A stretch of 39,308 nucleotides of DNA from an uncultured Oscillospiraceae bacterium. GTDB taxonomy: Bacteria; Bacillota; Clostridia; Oscillospirales; Oscillospiraceae. Below, piece after piece: positions 23,320 through 30,680 of this stretch. The stretch covers positions 1 to 39,308 of the forward strand of contig CALWXR010000028.1 of NCBI GenBank assembly GCA_944385535.1, in the 5' to 3' direction. The notes beneath the pieces were generated by a model, which saw nothing but the letters and a program-made list of their open reading frames with translations, was not told the origin of the DNA and made no database searches. Every line of letters begins with the position of its first letter. Position 1 is the stretch's first letter. A program made the position numbers and the translations under genes.

Positions 23320-24333
23320 TCACCGGCGCGCCGGCTGACGGGCAGCGCGGGGTCTGGGCTTGCGGCCTCGCTTCTCCCCTCCCATGGACATGGCACGGAT
23401 CAGCAGCGTCAGGGCCGAGACGCCTCCCAGACACAGACTCATAATGCTGTAGGAGAACAGGCCCATGCTGCCATGGCGCTGAACGAACCATTCCATGAAA
23501 CCGGCGCCGCCGATCAGAGCCAGAATGGCCAGCCAGGCCAGTACATTCCAGGCCCGGAAGCCTCGTTTTTTTACCATCCGAACGGAGAACACCACCACAG
23601 CCAGAACCAGGCCAATGGCGCTGAATACCTGCACCACACTGACAAAACCGTTGCTCCGGAAGAACAGCTTGTCGTACCGGGTGCTGTCCAGCACCACCTG
23701 GGAGGCGCCGTAGCACATCAGAAAGATCAATGTCACATCCCCGTCTCTGGGGGCCTTTTTCAGATAGAACCGGGCCAGCAGGATGAACAGCACCAGGGCA
23801 ACCGCCGCCTGGATCAGGAAGGTGGCCAGGCGGTATTCCGTAGCGCCGGAGACCGTGTTGGTCACCGGGTAGGCAAAGGGCAGGAAGGTCAGATTCTCCA
23901 TCACCTGGCCCCGGTCGGAGGAGTTAAAGAAGGAAGCCAGCCGCCCCACGGCAATGCCCGCCGCTCCGGCGACGCACAGGCAGTCCAGCATCCGGGGCAG
24001 ATTGTGGTGAAGCCTAACCAGCCGCAGCAGGGCTGCGGCCAGGGCGCACCCGGCGAACACGCCGATCAGGGCATAGCCGCCGGAGGAATAGTCCGTCATG
24101 GCGGAAGCAAAGCTTTCATAGCTGTCCGTCCGGCAGTACCAGTGGACAAACCGGGCAAACAGCACCGACAGCACCATTGCCAGAGGGATCAGGCCGAAGC
24201 CGGAAGCGGCGCTTCCTCCCTTGGCCAGATACAGGGAAAGGAAGAAGCAGATGGCCACCGCGGAAGCCAGCGCCAGCACCACACCGCTCCAATAGATATA
24301 GGTTTCCCCCACGATAAAAGCGATTTTTTCCAT
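23320..24333 (-). CDS. Divergent Lgt-like (prolipoprotein diacylglyceryl transferase family) membrane protein
   Basis: A 337-residue protein with about seven hydrophobic helices and an Arg/Lys-rich C-terminus. It follows the Lgt pattern: GGYALIGVFAG (Lgt GG..F.GG..G), GRLASFFNSSDRG (Lgt GR.GNF.N.E.) and VVLDSTRYD near the place of Lgt EFFRE. The histidine of the Lgt GG.SFHGG loop is absent (Ile), although the two arginine-bearing motifs remain. It may be a paralog with altered function rather than the essential lipoprotein transferase. It is the third gene of an operon with a phosphodiester glycosidase-like protein (4-bp gap) and an anchored NTF2-like protein, so it probably acts on envelope lipids or glycans. 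That role is inference. Confidence 0.75.
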   Translation of the reverse strand: MEKIAFIVGETYIYWSGVVLALASAVAICFFLSLYLAKGGSAASGFGLIPLAMVLSVLFARFVHWYCRTDSYESFASAMTDYSSGGYALIGVFAGCALAAALLRLVRLHHNLPRMLDCLCVAGAAGIAVGRLASFFNSSDRGQVMENLTFLPFAYPVTNTVSGATEYRLATFLIQAAVALVLFILLARFYLKKAPRDGDVTLIFLMCYGASQVVLDSTRYDKLFFRSNGFVSVVQVFSAIGLVLAVVVFSVRMVKKRGFRAWNVLAWLAILALIGGAGFMEWFVQRHGSMGLFSYSIMSLCLGGVSALTLLIRAMSMGGEKRGRKPRPRAARQPARR

Positions 24334-24337
24334 AGGG

Positions 24338-25540
24338 TCACGCTCCTTCCGGAATGGATGTGGCGAAGTAGATGATATCGCTGATCTTTCTCTGCTCGCC
24401 GTATACCGGCCGGTTGATCAGCTCGTCGTTCATGACGATGGCGGCGGTCTGACCGCCGTCCAGGCAGTAGGCCATGCGGCAGCCGGTGGTGGCGATCTGC
24501 TCAGCGAACTGGGCCACATTGGGCACCTTGCCGTAGGCGCCTTCGGTGTTGGCGGTAGCCACAACATAATGCAGATCTCCCAGCTGGCACAGGGCCGCCC
24601 GGGCATAGCTGTCCCCAATCTCGCCTACGCCGTACCAGTCGTGCTCTACAATCTCATAGTTGTCCACCAGGATGGGGCCGAAGCACAGGCTGAACTGGAT
24701 GTCATTTTCGTCCACATACTCCTGGGCCACGCTGCTGGAGAGAATGTCCCCGCCGTAGGCAAAGTGCATGTCGCCGTTGCTGTCGATAAAGCAGGTCTCC
24801 GCGTAAAGGCCGTCCACTCTTCGGACCTTGCCTTCATACACGCAGATACCGAAGGACCGGTGCCGGTAGAAGTCGCCGGAGGAGGCCACCACCGCGTTGA
24901 CGCTGGATGCCATTTCCGTGGTATACAACTGTTCGGCGGAACCGAACTCACCTCCGGCCAGATGCCGGCGAAACTGGGAAGGATGGTTGACCTTCACCTC
25001 AGAGAAGGTATACACCGTCTCGTCCCGCACCTCTTTCCAGGTGATGGCAAAGATGGTATCGTCCAGATAATAGTTCACCGTGCTGCCCTCAAACAGCTGC
25101 ACATCGGTATTAAAGAACATCTCCTGGCCGTCCATGATAAATGCCGCGTCCTCCAGCAGCCAGTCCAATGTGGTGGGATCGTCGGTTTTTCCGAACAGCT
25201 CCTGGTTAGGCTCCGGGGCCACCTGGGCGTCGGCGGGGATCTCGTAGATCACCTTCTGGGGGGTGGTTTCTTCCGGGATTTCCTCGGATCCTTCCACATC
25301 CAGAATCGTTTTGCGAATGCTGTCCGCCTGGGCAGAAATCTGGCTGTCAAATTCCTGGGCAATGGCCATATCGGCGGTTCTGTTCTTGTCCGACGGCTTG
25401 CTCCCGCCGATATTGCCCACCATCTGCCACAGCAGCACGACAGTCAGCGCCAGAGCCACCGGCGTGACGAGCACATCCGCCATCACCGCCCCCGGTCCCC
25501 GCCGCTGGGATTTCTTAATATATTTCGGCTGATAACTCAT
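24338..25540 (-). CDS. Phosphodiester glycosidase (NAGPA/DUF2233)-family membrane-anchored protein
   Basis: A 400-residue protein with a single N-terminal membrane helix (about 20-46), a Glu/Pro-rich linker and a C-terminal NAGPA-like domain. That domain is seen in FGICVYEGKVRRVDGLYAE, FGPILVDN, SYARAALCQLGDLHYVVA (the R.A...G pattern) and CLDGGQTAAIVMN (the LDGG.S/T core). Family members remove or process sugar 1-phosphodiesters and are common beside exopolysaccharide and wall genes. The domain would face outside. It lies between the NTF2-like gene (10-bp gap) and the Lgt-like gene (4-bp gap). Its target in the envelope is unknown. Confidence 0.8.
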   Translation of the reverse strand: MSYQPKYIKKSQRRGPGAVMADVLVTPVALALTVVLLWQMVGNIGGSKPSDKNRTADMAIAQEFDSQISAQADSIRKTILDVEGSEEIPEETTPQKVIYEIPADAQVAPEPNQELFGKTDDPTTLDWLLEDAAFIMDGQEMFFNTDVQLFEGSTVNYYLDDTIFAITWKEVRDETVYTFSEVKVNHPSQFRRHLAGGEFGSAEQLYTTEMASSVNAVVASSGDFYRHRSFGICVYEGKVRRVDGLYAETCFIDSNGDMHFAYGGDILSSSVAQEYVDENDIQFSLCFGPILVDNYEIVEHDWYGVGEIGDSYARAALCQLGDLHYVVATANTEGAYGKVPNVAQFAEQIATTGCRMAYCLDGGQTAAIVMNDELINRPVYGEQRKISDIIYFATSIPEGA

Positions 25541-25550
25541 AGGTTCCTCC

Positions 25551-26204
25551 TTACGCGGCGCCGGAAATGGCCTGAAGCAGCGCCTGATCCGGCACCGCCC
25601 ACCACTGGCCGTCCTGACAGATCAGGTTCAGGGTGGCGTTCCAGGTATTCATCACCGCGTCCTCCGCCAGAGCCTGTTCCACGGCCTGGGCAAGGGCCTG
25701 CTCCACGTCCTCCACGTCCGGCTCAGGCTCCTTCTGGTAGGCAGTGGGCCGGTTTTCATCCTTGGGCATGGCGTCCGCTTCCTTCTGCATCTGCTCGGCC
25801 ACCAGCGTTTCCGTCCGCTGGGCCAGGGTATCGGTCACCGAGGAAATATTCAGGGCCGTCACCGTCACATCCCGGGCGATCCCCTCGTCGGTCGCGTAGC
25901 AGGGGCCGTTAAATTCATAGCTCAGGCTGTCCTGGAAGGCGGACCACAGAGCAATGCTCACCGGGTCGTCGCTTTCCTGGGTGCCGCCCAGCTCCGGCTG
26001 ACCGTAGATCATGGCGGAAGCGGCCTCATAGTCGCCGGCGCACAGAGCCTCCATCAGCTCCTCCGAAAGGGTCTGGGCTTCCTCAGGGGTTTCCACCAGC
26101 CGGGGTTCGGCGTTTAAGGAAAGCAGGCACAAAAGGATCGTCCCCACCATCAGCACCAAACCCAGCACTGCAAAGAATCCGGAAAAAATATTGGCTGGTT
26201 TCAT
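25551..26204 (-). CDS. Membrane-anchored protein of unknown function (NTF2/DUF4878-like features)
   Basis: A 217-residue protein with one N-terminal hydrophobic helix (about 9-30), an alpha-helical segment (ETPEEAQTLSEELMEALCAGDYEAASAMIYG) and a C-terminal strand ending in QDGQWWAVPDQ. The layout suggests a cone-shaped NTF2-like fold, as in many anchored Firmicutes proteins. The middle is acidic with helix-rich VEDVEQALAQAVEQALA. No catalytic motif is seen. It is the first gene of a three-gene operon with the glycosidase-like and Lgt-like proteins, under a consensus promoter. A scaffold or stoichiometric partner role is possible, but no function is assigned. Confidence 0.7.
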   Translation of the reverse strand: MKPANIFSGFFAVLGLVLMVGTILLCLLSLNAEPRLVETPEEAQTLSEELMEALCAGDYEAASAMIYGQPELGGTQESDDPVSIALWSAFQDSLSYEFNGPCYATDEGIARDVTVTALNISSVTDTLAQRTETLVAEQMQKEADAMPKDENRPTAYQKEPEPDVEDVEQALAQAVEQALAEDAVMNTWNATLNLICQDGQWWAVPDQALLQAISGAA

Positions 26205-26299
26205 ACATTCACCTCAAAATCAAGTCCATCCATCCCAAAAACGGGAAAAAGGGCGGTTCACAGGGATCTCCCCCATTGCCGCCAAATTCAGCACAGATT

Positions 26300-26328
26300 A
26301 TTATACAGGGCAACGCATTTCTTGTCAA
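26300..26328 (-). promoter_or_regulatory. Consensus sigma-A promoter of the envelope operon
   Basis: On the minus strand TTGACA (26323-26328), exactly 17 bp, TATAAT (26300-26305): a full match to the consensus in both boxes. It gives a leader of about 90 bases to the ATG at 26204. Such strength suggests constitutive high expression. Confidence 0.85.
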
Positions 26329-26391
26329 TTCATGAAACCGCTAATTCCCACCGGGAATTCTTAAGAAAACCTTGCGTTTTGCTGTTTGGCC

Positions 26392-26423
26392 TAAAAAACC
26401 CGCCGCGGTTTTCACCACGGCGG
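26392..26423 (-). terminator. Terminator with T-tail downstream of the HD-hydrolase region
   Basis: On the minus strand CCGCCGTGG-TGAAAA-CCGCGGCGG is followed by GTTTTTTAGG. A near copy of the stem without the T-tail lies at 26759-26780, so the pair brackets repeat family B copy 1. Confidence 0.8.
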
Positions 26424-26444
26424 CAGAGTGTTGAAAAAGCTTCT

Positions 26445-26720
26445 GGCGCTTACAGCGCCAAAGGCCCCCTTGTGCAAAGGGTAAGCGAAGCGCAGTCGCG
26501 GTAGTGAATGACAGCGTAAGTGGGCAGTCAGAGCCGCGACCGGGCTCGCCGCAGCGAGCTGTCACGGCTAAGCCGTGACTGGGGGATTGTGCGGTACAAT
26601 GTGCGAATTCGCCCGCGCTCCGGCAAAGAGAGAACATTCTGCCGCTTCAATCCCTCCGAGCAGGCTTCGCCTGCCCACCTCCCTTTGCACTTCGGAGGCT
26701 TTGGCGCGGCGCTTGTTTAT
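26445..26720. repeat. Palindromic repeat family B, copy 1 (MITE-like)
   Basis: A gene-free stretch (26424-26758) holds an element of about 276 bp. Its ends are inverted: GCGCCAAAGGCCCCCTTGTG (26456-26475) against, reversed, GCGCCAAAGCCTCC. It contains internal hairpins such as GTCACGGCTaAGCCGTGAC. An 8-bp direct repeat AAGCTTCT (26437-26444 and 26721-26728) flanks it and may be a target-site duplication. Parts (GCGAATTCGCCCGC, then CAATCCC) are shared with 32943-33111. No protein is encoded. Confidence 0.75.
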
Positions 26721-26758
26721 AAGCTTCTACCCGGAAACTTACTTTCTCGACAGCCTGC

Positions 26759-26780
26759 CGCCGTGGTTTTCACCACGGCG
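26759..26780 (-). other. Terminator-like stem without T-tail after the HD-hydrolase gene
   Basis: Perfect CGCCGTGG-TGAAAA-CCACGGCG begins 7 bp past the HD-hydrolase stop codon. It lacks a T-run, while the duplicate stem at 26400-26423 has one. It looks like a terminator separated from its tail by the repeat insertion. Confidence 0.55.
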
Positions 26781-26787
26781 AAGTTCC

Positions 26788-27354
26788 TTACGGGGTCTGT
26801 TCCCGGATTTTCCTTCTGGTCCAATCGTTCACCTGGGCCTTCAGCTCCCTCAGCCAGGGATGAAATGCCACGTTTTCCGCCCCGTAAACCAGCTGCAGCT
26901 CATATTCCAGAGGCAGCCAGGTAGAAATATCCGACTCATTGTGCTGGATCACCGCCTCCATCTTGTCCAGAGCCTTGTAGATTTTGGCCTCCTGGGTTTC
27001 CAGTGCGTTCATTTCCGAAAGCAAAGCGGCAAATTCCCCCCGGGTCGGCTCCGGCAGGGTGTCTACCCAGGCGTCGAACAAAGCGTCCTCCTTCCGGGTG
27101 TCCTCCGCCGTTTTCTGAAAGGAAGGAATGTCTCCGGTAAACGCCTCCCCCAGGTCATGGATCAGGCACATGCGGATCACCTTGTCCATATCCGCGTGGG
27201 GAAACTCCGGCGTCAGCAGCATCGCCATCAGGGCAAGCCGCCAGCTGTGCTCCGCCACGCTCTCATGGCGGCCGGTGGAGGTATAACAGTGGCGGGTATT
27301 GCATTTGAGCTTCTCCGCCACGGAAAGAATTTTCAGAAAATCCCTTTGCTTCAT
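26788..27354 (-). CDS. HD-domain hydrolase (YfbR/HDDC2-like)
   Basis: About 188 residues with the HD signature: ESVAEHSWRLALMAMLL, then IHDLGEAFTGDIPSF, then a later aspartate in ALDKMEAVIQH. These give the His/His-Asp/Asp metal set of HD phosphohydrolases. Members of this branch dephosphorylate deoxynucleoside monophosphates (YfbR), but some have other nucleotide substrates. I start at the ATG at 27354 (MKQRDF), which has GGGAGGA upstream; the longer frame to 27438 runs into a repeat element. It is a single gene with a hairpin upstream (27374-27407) and a disrupted terminator downstream. Confidence 0.85.
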   Translation of the reverse strand: MKQRDFLKILSVAEKLKCNTRHCYTSTGRHESVAEHSWRLALMAMLLTPEFPHADMDKVIRMCLIHDLGEAFTGDIPSFQKTAEDTRKEDALFDAWVDTLPEPTRGEFAALLSEMNALETQEAKIYKALDKMEAVIQHNESDISTWLPLEYELQLVYGAENVAFHPWLRELKAQVNDWTRRKIREQTP

Positions 27355-27373
27355 AGTTCCTCCCATCTTCAAA

Positions 27374-27407
27374 ATGCCGGGGCATGCCTTCCGGCACGCC
27401 CCGGGGG
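27374..27407 (-). terminator. Stem-loop between the ABC importer operon and the HD-hydrolase gene
   Basis: CCGGGGCaTGCC-TTCC-GGCAcGCCCCGG has 11 paired positions of 12. It is followed on the minus strand by GGCATTTTGAAG, so termination of the upstream ABC operon is plausible. Confidence 0.6.
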
Positions 27408-27415
27408 TATTTAAA

Positions 27416-27580
27416 GGAAGCTCTGATGAAATCGGCAAGAGCCGATGCCGAGAGATTTTGTCCCAGCCGAAAGTTCAAAAAGTGGTGGAATACTGGATGT
27501 ATTTCCCATTTTTTGAACTGCACGGATGGGGCAAAAGATCCGGCATTCAGCCGAAGACGATTTATTCAGAGATGCCTTAG
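27416..27580. repeat. Palindromic repeat family A, copy 2
   Basis: An imperfect 165-bp hairpin. The left end GGAAGCTCTGATGAAATCGG continues to the CGAGAGATTT shared with 20960-21000. The right end is CGATTTATTCAGAGATGCCT, and the centre GTTCAAAAAGTGG faces CCATTTTTTGAAC. The right end covers the stop codon of the ABC ATPase gene, so the element supplies the last bases of that reading frame. Confidence 0.75.
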
Positions 27581-28371
27581 GAAAGCAGCAGCTTATCGTC
27601 GGCTTCGTCGGAGCCGGAGGCCTGGCTGAACAGGTTCAGCAGTTGCTCCACGGTCAGGTTTTTCTTCTCCTTGCCGGAGATATCCACCACGATATGCCCA
27701 TCGTACATCATGATCAGCCGATCCCCGTAGGCAATGGCGTCGCGCATATTGTGGGTAATCATCATGGTGGTCAGATGATCCTTCTCCACGATCTTTTGCG
27801 TGGCCTCAAGAACCTTGGCGGCGGTTTTGGGATCCAGGGCAGCGGTGTGCTCGTCCAGAAGCAGCAGCTTGGGCTTTCGCAATGTGGCCATCAGCAGGGT
27901 CAGCGCCTGACGCTGGCCGCCGGAAAGCAGTCCCACCTTGGCGGTCATTCGGTTTTCCAGCCCCAGATCCAGGATCTTCAGCTGGTCCATGTACGCTTCC
28001 CGTTCCGCCTTGGTAATGCCCTTGCGCAGTGTCCGGGGCTGTCCCCGGCGGGCGGCCAGAGCCAGATTCTCTTCAATCTGCATGGTGGCGGCGGTGCCCA
28101 TCATGGGATCCTGGAACACCCGGCCGATGTACTTGGCCCGCTGGTATTCCGGCAGGTTGGTGACATCCACCCCGCCAATGGTAATGACCCCTTCATCTAC
28201 GCCCCAGACCCCAGCCACAGCGTTGAGCATGGTGGACTTGCCCGCGCCGTTGCCGCCGATGACGGTGACGAATTCCCCTTCCTTCAGGTGCAGGTTCAGC
28301 CCGTTCAGAGCCACCTTTTCATTGACGGTTCCGGGGTTGAAGGTTTTCTTTACATTTTGAATCTTCAGCAT
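27577..28371 (-). CDS. ABC transporter ATP-binding protein (COG1101 type)
   Basis: A 264-residue ATPase with Walker A GGNGAGKS (39-46), signature LLSGGQRQALTLLMA, Walker B LLLLDEHTAALD and the H-loop in MMITHNM. The DEHTAALDPKTA wording is typical of the COG1101 ATPases that work with COG2984 lipoproteins and COG4120 permeases, a system reported to import tryptophan or tyrosine in some species (TrpXYZ). It starts 3 bp after the permease stop codon. Its stop codon lies in repeat family A copy 2. The actual ligand is not known. Confidence 0.92.
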   Translation of the reverse strand: MLKIQNVKKTFNPGTVNEKVALNGLNLHLKEGEFVTVIGGNGAGKSTMLNAVAGVWGVDEGVITIGGVDVTNLPEYQRAKYIGRVFQDPMMGTAATMQIEENLALAARRGQPRTLRKGITKAEREAYMDQLKILDLGLENRMTAKVGLLSGGQRQALTLLMATLRKPKLLLLDEHTAALDPKTAAKVLEATQKIVEKDHLTTMMITHNMRDAIAYGDRLIMMYDGHIVVDISGKEKKNLTVEQLLNLFSQASGSDEADDKLLLS

Positions 28372-28374
28372 AGC

Positions 28375-29313
28375 TCAGTCCTCCTTCTTAACAGCTGTTT
28401 TTTTCTTGCGGAAATACTGCTGCTTCCAGTAGGGCATAGCCAGGAAAAATGCCACGATCAAAGCGGAAATGAGCTTCAAATAGTTGCTGTCGATCTTCAG
28501 CAGGCTGATCACCGCCTGGATGACAATATAGTACACGATGGCTCCAAGGCTCACCGACATCAGCTTCAGGGCAAAGTTCCGGAAGAAGTGACCGAAGGCA
28601 ACCTCGCCGATGATGATGGCCGCCAGGCCGATGACAATGGCGCCCCGGCCCATGTTGATCTCCGCGTAGGACTGGTACTGGCAGAGCAGGGCCCCGGAAA
28701 AGGCCACCAGTCCGTTGGCCAGGGCCAGACCCAGCACCTTGTTCACATTGGTGTTGATGCCCTGGGCCCGGGCCATATTTTCATTGGCGCCGGTGGCCCG
28801 AATGGAGCAGCCCCGCTCTGTGCCGAAGAACCAGTACATCACCCCGATGACTCCGGCGGTGACCAGGCCCACTACAAAAATGGGATGCTGATAAAAAGGC
28901 CGGGTGCCCTTATTCACATCCTGCAAATACCGCAAGGATACCAGCAGGTCATATTTATTCACATTCAGGGCGGTATTTGCCTTCATCCCCATGATCGCCA
29001 GGTTCACCGACCACAGCCCCAGCTGGGTGAGAATGCCGGACAGGATCGCCGGGATGCCGCACTTGGTATGGAAGAACCCGGTGACCAGACCGGTCACGGC
29101 TCCCGCCAGGAAAGCCCCCAGCATGGCGGCCCACACGTTCCAGCCGTTGACCATAAGCATAACGCAGACCACGCCGCCGGTGCAGAAGGAGCCGTCCACG
29201 GTCAGGTCCGACAGGTTTAATATCCGATAGGTAATGTACAGGCCGATGGCCATAATGCCCCAGATCAGGCCCTGGGAGACGGCTCCGGGCAGAGCGTTGA
29301 TAAAGCTTGTCAT
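28375..29313 (-). CDS. ABC transporter permease (COG4120 type)
   Basis: A 312-residue permease with about eight helices and family segments such as LSDLTVDGSFCTGG, FHTKCGIPAILSGILTQ, IRATGANENMARAQGIN and ANGLVAFSGALLCQYQSYAEINMG. It forms the membrane component with the ATPase downstream and the binding lipoprotein upstream (156-bp gap with a stem-loop). An aromatic amino acid or related ligand is expected from the family, not shown by the sequence. Confidence 0.92.
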   Translation of the reverse strand: MTSFINALPGAVSQGLIWGIMAIGLYITYRILNLSDLTVDGSFCTGGVVCVMLMVNGWNVWAAMLGAFLAGAVTGLVTGFFHTKCGIPAILSGILTQLGLWSVNLAIMGMKANTALNVNKYDLLVSLRYLQDVNKGTRPFYQHPIFVVGLVTAGVIGVMYWFFGTERGCSIRATGANENMARAQGINTNVNKVLGLALANGLVAFSGALLCQYQSYAEINMGRGAIVIGLAAIIIGEVAFGHFFRNFALKLMSVSLGAIVYYIVIQAVISLLKIDSNYLKLISALIVAFFLAMPYWKQQYFRKKKTAVKKED

Positions 29314-29425
29314 TCAGAACATCCTCCGAATCTATAATGGTTACAGAGCAGGGGCATACCCACGGAAACCCCTTCGCCGGCATGCCTCCGCTCTGTAATT
29401 GAAAAACGTCCCCTTCGCAGGATTT

Positions 29426-29454
29426 GGGGGTGCCGCTGTTTCAGCAGCACCCCC
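29426..29454 (-). other. GC-rich stem-loop between binding protein and permease genes
   Basis: GGGGGTGCcGCTG-TTT-CAGCaGCACCCCC pairs 12 of 13 positions. It lies 15 bp after the lipoprotein stop codon, with no T-run following on the minus strand. It resembles the stem-loop at 13220-13264 in position, and suggests differential expression of the binding protein. Confidence 0.65.
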
Positions 29455-29469
29455 AGGATCTTTGGGGAA

Positions 29470-30528
29470 TCAGCCGATGGCCACGTAGCCCTCGGGAACG
29501 GTCAGACCCAGCTCTTCGCAGATCTCCGGGTTGTACTTGGGGGTCACTTCCCCGGCGTAGCCTACCGGCATGGTGGAGATGTCCGCCTCACCGGTCAGGA
29601 TCTGGGCTGCCATTTCGCCGGTGGCATAGCCCAGGTCGTAGTAGCTGATGGACAGGGTGGCCACGCCGCAGCCGGCGCAGATGCCCTCTTCACCGGCAAT
29701 GATGGGCACGCCGGCAGGACGGCAGATGGCGTCAACGATATCGGTGCCGGAGGCTACCGCGTTGTCCGTAGGCAGGTAGAGCACATCGGAATAGTCGCAG
29801 GCCTCCTGGGCAACGGCAGGCATGTCGTTGGAGTCCACAAAGGCGAACTGCTTGCATTCATAGCCCTTCTCCTCCAGCAGCGCCTGGACGGTGTCCACCT
29901 GGTACTTGGAGTTGGCCTCGCCGGAGCAGTACAGCAATCCCACGGTTTTTGCGTCGGGGAACCAGGTCTGGAGCATATCCGCCTGCTCGGTCAGCGGCGC
30001 CAGGTCGGAGGTGCCGGAGACGTTGCCGCCCACGGTGCCAGAGAAATTCTCAATGCCCATGGCCACGCCGTACTCGGTGACGGAGGTGCCCAGAATGGGG
30101 ATGTCGGCGGTGGCGGCGGAGGCGGCCTGGAGGGCGGGCGTGGCGTTGGCCATGATCAGATCCACTTCCGCGGAGACAAAGCCGTTGGCGATGGTGGCGC
30201 AGGTGTTGGAATCACCGGCTGCGTTCTGCAGATCGAATGTTACCCTGTCCTCTCCCAGAATCTCCACCAGCGCGTCCTGGAAGCCCTGGGTAGCCGCGTC
30301 CAGAGCGTCATGGGTAACCAGCTGGCAAATGCCCACGGTGTAAACCTGATCCGCGGACGCCTGGGTTTCTTCCGCAGGAGCCTGGGTCTCTTCACCAGCA
30401 GGGGCCTGGGTTTCTTCGGTGACAGCGGCTGTCTGGCCGGTCGTCTCCTGCTGGCCGCTGGCGCCGCAGGCAGCCATGCTCAGCGCCATCATCAGCGCCA
30501 GAAGAAAGGCAATGGTCTTTTTCATCAT
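29470..30528 (-). CDS. ABC transporter substrate-binding lipoprotein (COG2984 type)
   Basis: About 352 residues with a signal peptide ending in lipobox SMAAC, then a Thr/Glu/Ala/Pro-rich linker (repeats of APAEET) of some 40 residues. The ABC_sub_bind domain has VGICQLVTHDALDAATQGFQDAL, NGFVSAEVDLIMANATPAL, TVGLLYCSGEANS and ISYYDLGYATGEMAAQIL. I start at 30528, with AAAGGAG upstream, instead of the frame opening at 30561. Family members bind tryptophan, tyrosine or other small organics. Confidence 0.92.
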   Translation of the reverse strand: MMKKTIAFLLALMMALSMAACGASGQQETTGQTAAVTEETQAPAGEETQAPAEETQASADQVYTVGICQLVTHDALDAATQGFQDALVEILGEDRVTFDLQNAAGDSNTCATIANGFVSAEVDLIMANATPALQAASAATADIPILGTSVTEYGVAMGIENFSGTVGGNVSGTSDLAPLTEQADMLQTWFPDAKTVGLLYCSGEANSKYQVDTVQALLEEKGYECKQFAFVDSNDMPAVAQEACDYSDVLYLPTDNAVASGTDIVDAICRPAGVPIIAGEEGICAGCGVATLSISYYDLGYATGEMAAQILTGEADISTMPVGYAGEVTPKYNPEICEELGLTVPEGYVAIG

Positions 30529-30593
30529 CTTATTCTCTCCTTTGTTTTGTATTCCGCGCACATTTGTGCGTGTGCTAGGTACTTGATTGTCCT

Positions 30594-30623
30594 ACTATAT
30601 CACCCCGCACCCACAAATGTCAA
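30594..30623 (-). promoter_or_regulatory. Promoter of the COG2984-type ABC operon
   Basis: On the minus strand TTGACA (30618-30623), 18 bp, TATAGT (30594-30599). A short palindrome CGCACA-TT-TGTGCG (30557-30570) lies in the leader and could be an operator. No T-box or other long leader fold can be fitted in the roughly 60-base leader. Confidence 0.7.
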
Positions 30624-30680
30624 CAGGGAAATGACAAAATATACAAAAAAACTTTCCCTTTCTTGTGAAATACCATCCTC

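Noticed and set aside
23320-24333. Assignment as the housekeeping lgt
   Set aside because: The histidine of the Lgt loop is replaced, the other motifs are only partly kept, and the neighbours are not those usual for lgt.
24569-25912. 447-codon plus-strand frame ending in a Pro/Arg/Ser-rich segment
   Set aside because: Antisense to the glycosidase-like and NTF2-like genes; low-complexity end typical of shadow frames.
27526-29220. 564-codon plus-strand frame
   Set aside because: Antisense to clear ABC ATPase and permease genes; Gln/His/Gly-rich shadow with no recognisable domain.
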